From the NCBI GenBank assembly GCA_902805615.1, contig CADCTQ010000001.1, forward strand, positions 26,598 to 90,597: 64,000 bases of DNA, in the 5' to 3' direction. This document shows positions 28,350 through 36,409 of the stretch, piece by piece. A program made the translations under genes and the position numbers. The notes beneath the pieces are model-generated. The model did not search any database, had not been told where the DNA came from, and was given only the letters and a program-made list of their open reading frames with translations. This DNA comes from an uncultured Cytophagales bacterium. Lineage in GTDB: Bacteria > Bacteroidota > Bacteroidia > Cytophagales > 172606-1. The number at the start of each line of letters is the position of its first letter. The first letter of the stretch is position 1.

Positions 28350-28713
28350 GTATGTGCTTAGCGTATATGGGTGGAGATAGGATGGTTTGTAATGGGATGG
28401 GGATTGGTTTATGATCTGTAAGTGGAGTTTGTTCTTTTTGGCATTGCCCCAAAAAGAACCAAAAAGGTCTAGGCCCAATGATGCTTCCCCCCGCCAGTCA
28501 ACCCGCCCCTCGCCATTGGGCCGGGCCCACGCGCCGCGAAACCATCAGTGCCGAAACAACGATAGTAACGCGTAAGGAAAGAACGATACCAGCGTGTAAG
28601 GAAGGGGATCTGCTCACTGACGGCGCCTGCTCACTGCATATCCACACACTGCCTGGCTACTCACTGCCTGGCTACGCACTGCGTATCCACCAGGCAGGGC
28701 GCGAAGCACATAC
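28350..28713 (+). mobile_element. MITE family 1, copy A
   Basis: A 364-bp non-autonomous element. Ends are GTATGTGCTTAGCG and, inverted, GTATGTGCTTCGCG. It is flanked by a perfect 8-bp target duplication CAAAACCC (28342-28349 and 28714-28721). The core at about 28431-28565 carries two hairpins: TTCTTTTTGG/CCAAAAAGAA and GGCCCAATG/CATTGGGCC. It inserted in the middle of the palindrome CCTTTCGGGTTTT-c-AAAACCCGAAAGG, probably the shared terminator between convergent genes. Short repeated units (CTGCCTGGCTACTCA) lie near its right end. Confidence 0.9.
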
Positions 28714-28860
28714 CAAAACCCGAAAGGTGTACGAGGCAGACGTTTTTCCGACAAGTTGTGACGTGCTCTATATGATTGTTTGGAGCTTATCCCGACTTTC
28801 GCATTATGCTGCCCAAGGTAGCGCGTAAGCCAGGATAAGCAGGTGTTAGAAATGTTAATT

Positions 28861-29352
28861 TTACAAATACGTTCCGAATCGCTCAAAATGGCAGGTGTAC
28901 CCGTTCGGGCGTTTTACCAAATAGTCTTGATGTTCTACTTCCGCTGGCCAGAACTGGGTATAAGGTTCTAAAGTTGTGACCACTTTACCAGGCCAACGAC
29001 CCGATTCGTTCACGATTCTGATGACCTCCTCAGCGATTTCTTTCTCTTCCTGATTTTGAAAAAATATCGCCGAGCGATAACTGGACCCTATGTCATTGCC
29101 TTGTCTATCCACTGTCGTTGGATCGTGAACTCTAAAAAAGTAGTCCAGTATTTCATTAAATGAAGTTTTGTTTAAGTCATAGGTAATTTCTATGCCTTCG
29201 GCGTGACCCGGGTGGTTCCGATAGGTAGGCTTTTCGTTGTGCCCACCTACATACCCTACTTCTGTGTCTTGTACGCCGGGACGAATGCGAAAGAGGTCTT
29301 CCATTCCCCAGAAACAGCCACCTGCCAGATAAGCTTTTTTTAAATTTTCCAT
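28861..29352 (-). CDS. msrA: Peptide-methionine (S)-S-oxide reductase MsrA
   Basis: A 163-residue oxidative-stress repair enzyme that reduces methionine-S-sulfoxide in proteins. The catalytic motif AGGCFWG (Cys13) is intact, with [40 protein letters not shown] and the C-terminal [10 protein letters not shown] late Cys (NGYTCHFE) may resolve the sulfenic acid. ATG 29352 ([12 protein letters not shown]) is preferred over the longer frame to 29439. It is a single gene with no msrB fused. A MITE lies downstream, so its terminator may be split by copy A. Confidence 0.95.
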   Translation of the reverse strand: MENLKKAYLAGGCFWGMEDLFRIRPGVQDTEVGYVGGHNEKPTYRNHPGHAEGIEITYDLNKTSFNEILDYFFRVHDPTTVDRQGNDIGSSYRSAIFFQNQEEKEIAEEVIRIVNESGRWPGKVVTTLEPYTQFWPAEVEHQDYLVKRPNGYTCHFERFGTYL

Positions 29353-29710
29353 GGTATTTTGGTTACAGTTCAACGCTAGATTTTCTTCAAAAAAGTGCAA
29401 CAGCAGTAATGCAGTCTCATACCCAACCCATTGAAGCATTTACAGCCAGGGGCACCCTGTGTAGTGCTCTCGACCATCGTGTACCTTTCAGAATTCCGTG
29501 CGTACATTTTTGCGGTTACTCTATCCATGACCGATTCAATTTAAGCCAGTAATTGGTTCTGCTTCTTCTTAAGTTCCGCTTCTTCTTAAGGTATACACGC
29601 AAGAGTGCCCCCTTCCGGATCAGATCACTGCTTTATTTTTAAGGAAAGGGAATAAAACGCGATTATCGAAAACTGACCAGTAGTCTGTATCCTTAGTTAT
29701 TGAAAGGGAG

Positions 29711-29859
29711 GGTAGTGGTAAAAACCGAACTGATACAGCAGGATTGTAGCGGACGATAAAAAACCGGATGGTAGGTCCCGATAACTGCAATCATAGCTCG
29801 TTTACCAGTTTTGCCCAAAGGTGTCATGTTAGGTGACCAGTTCCGATTTTACCACTACC
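29711..29859. mobile_element. MITE-like element, family 2, copy 2
   Basis: The second 149-bp copy, in the opposite orientation to 15344-15492. It has the same terminal inverted repeats (GGTAGTGGTAAAA...) and about 95 percent identity. It lies 31 bp beyond the stop codon of the sugar dehydrogenase gene. Confidence 0.75.
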
Positions 29860-29890
29860 CGGGCCGGCTCAACCGGTACCATACGGCTGC

Positions 29891-32800
29891 TTACCGGTTG
29901 ATCACTACTGTCCGGGTCACGGCACTGTGACCGGTGAAAAAGGTAAGGGTATACACACCCGCTCGTAAACCTGACGTGTTGAGGATGATCCGCCGGGAAG
30001 TACGCTGCTGGTAGACGGGGGCAAACACCCTGCCTTTTACGTCGGCAATCCGTACCGACGGGTGCCAGTCCGTTTCCCAGTCAATGGTCAGAAGGTCAGC
30101 AGCGGGCACCGGGGAAAGGGTAATGGTTTCGGCAGGATTCGTTCCCTGGCGGGTAGCGGAGGGCAGGCTTCCGCCCGTACCCGACGTTACGACCAGGTGG
30201 TCAACGTTGGGGCCACTGTTGCCGATGGCGGTTGCCCGGATGGCATTGTTTCCCGCATTCAAACCCGCCGTAATGCGGACGGTCTGCCAGTTGGTCCAGG
30301 TGGAAGTGGACGGGAAAGCCATGCTCGCTTGTGCCACGCTGCCATTGATGCTGATGGCCAGCGGCCGGCCGGCGGGTGTGCCCAGCCCGTAGCGGAAAGC
30401 CAGCGTGTAGGTTCCCGCCACGGGTACGTTGGCCGTCCACTCCAGGTAATCACCGCTGGCATTGATGTAATCGCCAAAGCCCGTCCCCGTGTAGCCGGCG
30501 TGCACGGTCGAAGCTTGTACCCCCGACTTGACGGCATCTTCGGCTTCCAGTTGCAGGGAAACGGGCGCAGCGGCACTATTTTGGAAAAGCTTGCCGGCAG
30601 GAATTACCTGTTTGGCAATGCCCGGGCCGTCGTAACTCACCGTAAGTACCTCACCGCCATCCCGTTCGAAAAAAGCAACGGTAATGGCGTGCTTGCCGGC
30701 CTTCAGCCCAATGGCACCGCCCCGTTCCTGCGAGCCGTGCAGCCCGTCATTTTCCACGACCAGGGCCGGTCCGATGTACAACCGGCTGCCATCATCGGAG
30801 TCCGTGTAGAACGTGTAGATCCCATCGGTGGGAATGTCCACGTATCCCCGGTAGCGGAAGCCGAAGTTGTCGCTCTGGTTGCGGGGACTCAGGTCGAAAG
30901 CAGGAGTCGTGCCCGTTTTAACGGGTGGCAAGGCGTTGAAATCGGGCAAGTTGCTCCAGGCCCCTTCGTAATATTCGTATTGCAAGCCGCTCACGGGGGT
31001 TGCCGGGTTCTCGGGGTTACGCAGAAAGGAGGCGGTGTACGTGGTGTTCCCTGCCGGCGTTGCGACGTTGTGACTGGCCGCCCCGCCATCAGACCAGGCC
31101 CCCCACTGGTAGGAAGTTTCCCCGACGGTTTGCGGGGTAACCGCTTCAATGTTACGCACAATGCCGACGACTCCCGTAAAGGTGTAGGGGGTGGTAACCG
31201 CCTGGCCATCGAGTTTCACCTGCAGGCCCGCCGGGGTGGTAGCCAGGGTTACCGTCACTTTGCGGGGGAATATCTCCCGGTACACCGTTGTGGCTTGCCC
31301 CTGGCTGTCGGTTACCCGCAGGTAAATGCGGTACCAGATGTTATCGTCCGTCTCGTTGGTGGCGGGAATGGCAAAGGTGCCGCCCTTGCTGCCGCCCGCA
31401 GCATCCAGGGCCGGGTGAGTATGCTCGTCGTGGTGCAGGTCAATCCACCAGGTAAAGGCACTGGCCGGCAATTCGCCGTCTTCCGGGTCCGTCCCCGTAC
31501 CCGAGAAAGTAATCGTCTCGCCGGCGCTGAAGAGGTTGCCCCCGGCCGGGGAAGCAATGACGGCGGCGGGAAGCTGATTGCTGGTCACGGTGAGGGTGGC
31601 TTCGGTACTGGTCGCAGTGCCCGCCGCATTGGAAACGACTGCCCGGAACCGGGCCCCGTTGTCGGCCGCGGTGACACTGGCCAGGGTGTACGTGGCGGCG
31701 GTGGCGCCGGCAACATTGACGCCGTTGCGCTGCCACTGGTAAGTAAGCGGCGCGGCACCCGTGGCGCTGACGGAAAACGTGACGGAGCTGCCCGCGGACA
31801 CCGTTCTGCTGGCGGGTTGGGAAGAGATGTTGGGGGCATTGCTGCCCGTATAATTGACCCGCCACAGCTGGCCGTTATTGCTCGACGTATTGTCGCCTAC
31901 CGATCCGCCGCCCTGGCCGGCCCGGGCCAGGTAGTACAAACTGCCATCGGGTCCCACCTTTACGTCTACCGGACGGTTGATGCCCGTAGCAAAGGTTTCC
32001 GTGACGGTACGGCTGTTCACGTCCAGTACTTTGATGTAGCCGTTGCAGTAGTCGGCAAAGAAGTATTTACCTACGTAGCCGGCGGGAAATTGCGCCGTAC
32101 CCGGATTGTAGAACGTGCCGCCCGTAATGGAGCAGCCCTGGCTACGGCCGTAGGCATAGAGCGGGTCCTGGTAGTTGGCGGGGGGCGTTTGGGTGGTACG
32201 AAAGCCTTCAATGCCCGGCCAGCCGTAATTTTTACCCGCCAGGCCGTCGTTGATCTCCTCGAAGCTGCCGCCCCCCACGTCGTTGATGAAAATGCGGCCG
32301 GTCCCCGGCTGGGCGGCCACTTTGAATGGATTGCGCAACCCCAGGGCCCAGATGGCCCGGTTCTTACCCGTGGCCGAGGCATAGAAGGGATTATCGGCCG
32401 GAATGCTGCCATCCGGGTTGATGCGCAGGACTTTGCCCAGCAGGTTGGCAGTGGATTGGGAATTACCGGGCACGGCGTTCTCGCCCGTGGTGATGAACAG
32501 TTTACCGTCCCTGAACAACAACCCGCCCCCGTTGTGGTTTCCCGCCGAGAGGGCATCCATCTCGAGCAGGATCAGTTCGCTGCCGGGCACGGCCGCATCG
32601 CCACTGGCCGTAAAGCGGCTGACCCGGTTGTGTACCGGAACGGAACCGGTGCCGGGTACGGTGTAGTAGACGTACACGTAGCCGTTGCCCGCGAAATCAG
32701 GATCAAAAATCAGGCTCATGAGCCCCCGCTCGTTGAAATTATCCACGGTCAGACTCAGAAAAGGTACGGCAAGCAAAGCACCGTTCTTGATGATGCGTAC

Positions 32801-33031
32801 TTTGCCGTTTTTCTCCGTGACGAATACCCGCCCGTCGGGAGCCACTTCCACGCCGGTGGGATCTAACCCGGTAGCCAACTGGGTTTCGGTAAAGCCGGCC
32901 GGCAACGTACTGGCCCGCCCTGGCAACGGCAGGTACAGCAGCAGCACCAGCCACGTCAGCAACAGGGCGCCAAACAAGCTTACTCGTCCGCCGGAAACGG
33001 GGCGATGTAACTGTACGTGATTCATTCCCAT
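29891..33031 (-). CDS. Secreted PQQ-type sugar dehydrogenase with Ig, PA14, CBM and T9SS domains
   Basis: A 1046-residue secreted multidomain protein. After the signal/transmembrane segment (about 18-40) comes a glucose/sorbosone dehydrogenase propeller (~45-390) with ATGLDPTGVEVAPDGRVFVT, GGGLLFRDGKLFITTGE, WALGLRNPFKVA and KNYGWPGIEGF. An Ig-like domain (~395-485; PLTYQWQRNGVNV), a PKD-like segment (~490-590), a PA14 domain (~670-800; YYEGAWSNLPDF, FYTDSDDGSRLYIG) and a CBM6-like domain (~815-945; LQLEAEDAVKSG, GDYLEWT) follow, then a T9SS sorting domain (VPAADLLTIDW...GVYTLTFF). It likely oxidises or binds sugars at the cell surface. Whether PQQ binds is not provable here. Confidence 0.87.
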   Translation of the reverse strand: MGMNHVQLHRPVSGGRVSLFGALLLTWLVLLLYLPLPGRASTLPAGFTETQLATGLDPTGVEVAPDGRVFVTEKNGKVRIIKNGALLAVPFLSLTVDNFNERGLMSLIFDPDFAGNGYVYVYYTVPGTGSVPVHNRVSRFTASGDAAVPGSELILLEMDALSAGNHNGGGLLFRDGKLFITTGENAVPGNSQSTANLLGKVLRINPDGSIPADNPFYASATGKNRAIWALGLRNPFKVAAQPGTGRIFINDVGGGSFEEINDGLAGKNYGWPGIEGFRTTQTPPANYQDPLYAYGRSQGCSITGGTFYNPGTAQFPAGYVGKYFFADYCNGYIKVLDVNSRTVTETFATGINRPVDVKVGPDGSLYYLARAGQGGGSVGDNTSSNNGQLWRVNYTGSNAPNISSQPASRTVSAGSSVTFSVSATGAAPLTYQWQRNGVNVAGATAATYTLASVTAADNGARFRAVVSNAAGTATSTEATLTVTSNQLPAAVIASPAGGNLFSAGETITFSGTGTDPEDGELPASAFTWWIDLHHDEHTHPALDAAGGSKGGTFAIPATNETDDNIWYRIYLRVTDSQGQATTVYREIFPRKVTVTLATTPAGLQVKLDGQAVTTPYTFTGVVGIVRNIEAVTPQTVGETSYQWGAWSDGGAASHNVATPAGNTTYTASFLRNPENPATPVSGLQYEYYEGAWSNLPDFNALPPVKTGTTPAFDLSPRNQSDNFGFRYRGYVDIPTDGIYTFYTDSDDGSRLYIGPALVVENDGLHGSQERGGAIGLKAGKHAITVAFFERDGGEVLTVSYDGPGIAKQVIPAGKLFQNSAAAPVSLQLEAEDAVKSGVQASTVHAGYTGTGFGDYINASGDYLEWTANVPVAGTYTLAFRYGLGTPAGRPLAISINGSVAQASMAFPSTSTWTNWQTVRITAGLNAGNNAIRATAIGNSGPNVDHLVVTSGTGGSLPSATRQGTNPAETITLSPVPAADLLTIDWETDWHPSVRIADVKGRVFAPVYQQRTSRRIILNTSGLRAGVYTLTFFTGHSAVTRTVVINR

Positions 33032-33488
33032 GGCGTTAAATTTAAGTGGTTGAAGGCATGCATGTAATTTATGAAAACGGCCAGAGGGTTGCGCACCAGG
33101 TTAAAAAAATGAACAAAAAACCGGGCGGTATCAAAAAAGAGGGGAAGGGCAGGGCGAAGACAAATGGGGGCTAAACAAAAATTTCACGGGAAGCAGCAGA
33201 ATTTACCCACCGGTTGCCTCCTGATGGCGCTATGGCGGTCGAAGCCGGGCAGGCAGCGCAGTTGCGGCTGATTGCCGTACCGTTCCTGAAAAAATGAGCC
33301 GGTGCCCAAAGACGCCGCAAACCATTTACCCGCCCAACGGCACCGGCAACGTGCCTGCGGCCACATCCGCTTTGAACCTCTTTTTCTCTCCGCAATCGTA
33401 GTGCCTGGTAAAGCAAACCGATGGGAATGACCGCGGGGGGTGCTCACCCGAAACAACAGCTTAGCTACTTTACGAGGTACCTGGAGTT
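33032..33488. other. Intergenic, no supported gene
   Basis: Two overlapping minus-strand frames (33171-33456) have no family features. The promoter of the sugar dehydrogenase should lie in the left part. Confidence 0.45.
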
Positions 33489-34118
33489 CTAGAAGCGACG
33501 CCAGAACAGGCTCAGTCCGACGACCAGCACAAGGCCAATCTGGATGGTAGTCAGCACGTAGATGTAGTTGGTTTGGCCCCTCGACTCGTTGAGCAGTTGC
33601 TCGCCCACCGTTAACTGCAGGGTTGACAGATCGGTCAGCGTTTGGGCCACCTGACCAAAAGCGGTACGGCCAGTACCCGCAAAAACCACCCGCTGCGCCT
33701 CCGGTTGGTCAACCAGCTTCGTGGTGATCTCCGCTTCCAACTGGTTGTACGCAGCCAGCCGCTTTTTCAACAAAGTCAACTGGTCCGCTTCTTCGGGCGT
33801 CAGCGTGGTCAGGGCGAATTCGGTCAGCAAAGAGTCTACCCGGCGGTTCAGCCGGTCAAGCGTTGAAAGGTTTGTACCCGGCTTGGTGCCACCCAGCACG
33901 TGGGGTTCGAGCAGCAGCCGTTTCTGGTAGATGTTCGAGGTCAGGCTGGCAATGATCGCGGTCGGCACCAGGCGGTCCTTGTAGATGGAGGCCGATGCCT
34001 GCTGAATCTGGTGAACGGTGCGACGACTCAAAAAAATGCTTGTCAGGCTTAGCCCTAACAGGCTAACGATTAACAAGGTGAGCCGCAGGGGTGAACGGGT
34101 CTTGGGGGTTTGTTCCAT
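33489..34118 (-). CDS. Four-helix-bundle (MCP sensor) membrane protein
   Basis: A 209-residue protein with a transmembrane segment at about 13-30 (LTLLIVSLLGLSLTSIFL), a helical periplasmic domain of the 4HB_MCP type (VHQIQQASASIYKDRLVPT... LLTEFALTTLTPEEADQL) and a second transmembrane segment at the C-terminus (TTIQIGLVLVVGLSLFW), then only RRF. The cytoplasmic HAMP and signalling domains seen in chemoreceptors are absent. It may be a stand-alone ligand-binding subunit. No partner is adjacent. Confidence 0.75.
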   Translation of the reverse strand: MEQTPKTRSPLRLTLLIVSLLGLSLTSIFLSRRTVHQIQQASASIYKDRLVPTAIIASLTSNIYQKRLLLEPHVLGGTKPGTNLSTLDRLNRRVDSLLTEFALTTLTPEEADQLTLLKKRLAAYNQLEAEITTKLVDQPEAQRVVFAGTGRTAFGQVAQTLTDLSTLQLTVGEQLLNESRGQTNYIYVLTTIQIGLVLVVGLSLFWRRF

Positions 34119-34242
34119 GGAATAAACGGGGTACTACCTATTTCTTTTTCTGCAAGGGGAAGGTAGTTATAAATTAACGCATTGCTTCCGATGCAGCCAA
34201 ATCCTCCGCTACTTTGTCACCTTCGCTGCAAGAAGCGATCCT

Positions 34243-35814
34243 TTATTGAAGCTCCAGCACCACTACGGAAAAAGGCGGCAGTTGCAGCGTGAGCTTTTCG
34301 CCCCGCAGCGTTGCCCCTTTGAATATGGCGGGTTTGATGCGGTCCGGTGTTTCAAATGTGTTATGGTCCTGGAGCCTGGCGGCGGTCAAGATGCGGCCCG
34401 TAACGGTTTTCAGTTTACTGGCGGGCAGGGCAAGGGCAACCGGGTGCGCACGCGCAGCGTCAATATTGACCAGCGAAACGTGCAGCCGGCCGTTTCGGTC
34501 CCGGGAAGCGGAAGCCGACACGGCCGGCAATTTTTCGTTTCCGACCCCGTAAGCCGGCGTCTGTACCTCTACGGGCAACAACACGGCTCCCTGGTGCACC
34601 TTATACATTTCCATCACGTGGTACGTAGGGGTAAGCATCATCTTCTCCTCCTGCGTAAGAATGACGGCCTGCAGCACGTTGACGGCCTGGGCCAGGTTCG
34701 CCATCCGGACCCGGTCGCAGTGGTTGTGGAAGATGTTGAGCGTGGTGCCGGCAATCATGGCATCGCGCATCGTGTTCTGCTGGAACAGAAATCCCGGGTT
34801 GGTGCCCGGCTCCACCTCGTACCAGCCGCCCCATTCATCCACGACCAGGGCCACTTTTTTGGCGGGGTCATATTTGTCCATCACGGCCGAATGCTTCCGG
34901 ATCAGTTCCTCCATGCGCAAGGCGCGCTGCATGGTGGTGAAGTATTGCGATTCGGAGAAGGTGGTGGACGGGCCTTTTTTCTCCCAGTCAATCACCGCGT
35001 AGTGATGCAGGGCAACCCCTTCCAGCAAGCTTTTGGGAATGTTCTTCATCAATACTTCCGTCCAGTTGTAGTCGTCCGAACTGGCCCCGGAAGCAATCCG
35101 GAAAATGCCGCCCTTGTTGTTGGTCCAGTCCCTGACGAAGGTGGCGTACTTGCGGTATTCGTTGGCGTAGTAATCGGCCGTCATGTTGCCTCCGCACCCC
35201 CAGGCTTCGTTGCCGATGCCCCAGTATTTCACGTTCCAGGGCTGGTCGCGTCCATTTTCCTTACGGAGGGCAGACATGGGACTCTCCCCGCCAAAGTTTA
35301 CGTATTGCACCCAATCGGCCAGCTCCTGCACCTGTCCGCTGCCGATGTTGCCGGCCAGGTAGGGCTCCGTACCCAGCAGTTCGCACAGGTTGAGGAAGTC
35401 GTGCGTGCCGAAGCTGTTGTTTTCGGTAACCCCGCCCCACCAGGTGTTGACAATGCTGGGTCGCTGCTGTTTCGGGCCGATGCCGTCTTTCCAGTGATAG
35501 GTATCGGCAAAGCAACCGCCGGGCCAGCGCAGGTTGGGAATCTGCAATTGCCGGAGCGCTTCCACGACGTCGTTGCGTACGCCGTTGGTATGCGGGATTT
35601 TGCGGTTATCCTCGCCCACGTAAAAGCCCCCGTAGATACAGCGGCCCAAATGCTCGGCAAAATGGCCGTAAATGTGTTTGCTGATCGTATCCCTGGCCTG
35701 GTCGAGGCGAACCGTGATGGTGGTTGCCGGCGGTTGGGCAAACGCGTGACCGGTCAGTAGCGTGGCGATAAGGGCCGCATAAAACGCAGCCCGGGTTCGT
35801 GGCAAGTGCTTCAT
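34243..35814 (-). CDS. GH51 alpha-L-arabinofuranosidase
   Basis: A 523-residue secreted enzyme that removes arabinofuranosyl side chains from arabinan and arabinoxylan. The signal peptide (about 1-27, ending HAFAQ) precedes a GH51 (beta/alpha)8 barrel: HFAEHLGRCIYGG, RWPGGCFADTYHWKDGIGP, acid/base Glu203 in GIGNEAWG and nucleophile Glu327 in VVDEWGGWYE. The C-terminal beta domain ends LPPFSVVVLELQ. ATG 35814 is chosen for the signal peptide. It stands alone, but fits the plant-polysaccharide theme of the SusCD and apionate genes near 52-61 kb. Confidence 0.93.
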   Translation of the reverse strand: MKHLPRTRAAFYAALIATLLTGHAFAQPPATTITVRLDQARDTISKHIYGHFAEHLGRCIYGGFYVGEDNRKIPHTNGVRNDVVEALRQLQIPNLRWPGGCFADTYHWKDGIGPKQQRPSIVNTWWGGVTENNSFGTHDFLNLCELLGTEPYLAGNIGSGQVQELADWVQYVNFGGESPMSALRKENGRDQPWNVKYWGIGNEAWGCGGNMTADYYANEYRKYATFVRDWTNNKGGIFRIASGASSDDYNWTEVLMKNIPKSLLEGVALHHYAVIDWEKKGPSTTFSESQYFTTMQRALRMEELIRKHSAVMDKYDPAKKVALVVDEWGGWYEVEPGTNPGFLFQQNTMRDAMIAGTTLNIFHNHCDRVRMANLAQAVNVLQAVILTQEEKMMLTPTYHVMEMYKVHQGAVLLPVEVQTPAYGVGNEKLPAVSASASRDRNGRLHVSLVNIDAARAHPVALALPASKLKTVTGRILTAARLQDHNTFETPDRIKPAIFKGATLRGEKLTLQLPPFSVVVLELQ

Positions 35815-35927
35815 TGGGTGGTGAGTTCTCTCCAAAAGTACTGAAAACAGGAACCTTGTCCGGCAGCATTCCAGCCGAACGCAGCAGGAGAACAGCGCTT
35901 TTCCAGCTCACGCCAACGTTTACCGTT

Positions 35928-36340
35928 GTATGTGATTAGCGTATGAGCGTATTGGAGGCAGTTAGGGTGAGTGATGGGTCGGTTGTGATGGGTGGTAATG
36001 TGAGGGGTTGGGTGGTTACAGGATGGTTTGTAATGGGTTGGTGAATGGTTTATGATCTGTAAGTGGGGTTTGTTCTTTTTGGCATTGCCCCAAAAAGAAC
36101 CAAAAAGGTCTAGGCCCAATGATGCTTCCCCCCGCCAGTCAACCCGCCCCTCGCCATTGGGCCGGGCCTGCCCGCCGCGATCCCACCGGTGCCGAAACAA
36201 CGATACCACCGCGTAAGGGCGTATGGAAGGGGGCCGCCCATCGCAACGCCACAAGAACGATACGAACGCGTAATGAACGGTGCCCGCTCACTGCCTGGCT
36301 GCTCACCGCGTATTCACAAGGCAGGGCGCTAATCAAGCAC
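35928..36340 (+). mobile_element. MITE family 1, copy B
   Basis: A 413-bp element. Left end GTATGTGATTAGCG; right end, inverted, GTGCTTGATTAGCG. The perfect 8-bp target duplication TTACCGTT lies at 35920-35927 and 36341-36348. Rejoining the flanks gives GCCAACG-tttac-CGTTGGC, a hairpin, so this copy also sits in a palindrome. Same orientation and nearly identical core as copy A. It lies between the TPR lipoprotein gene (3' side) and the arabinofuranosidase start. Confidence 0.9.
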
Positions 36341-36409
36341 TTACCGTTGGCATCGGCGCAATGTCACTCAAACAAGCATTGCCATAATGGATACGCAGTT
36401 GGGCATGGG

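Noticed and set aside
28321-28740. A longer (about 30-bp) terminal repeat for MITE copy A including CCTTTCGGGTTTT
   Set aside because: The extra symmetry is the palindromic target itself; the 8-bp duplication places the true ends at GTATGTG.
30062-32866. 934-codon plus-strand frame opposite the sugar dehydrogenase
   Set aside because: It mirrors the codon structure of the real minus-strand gene, has no domain or signal, and the minus-strand protein is clearly real.
36119-36254. Open frames inside the MITE cores (for example peptides with GSFWGNAKKNK or LGQCQKEQT) as genes
   Set aside because: They occur in every copy, in several frames and on both strands, have no start signals and follow the repeat rather than a conserved protein.
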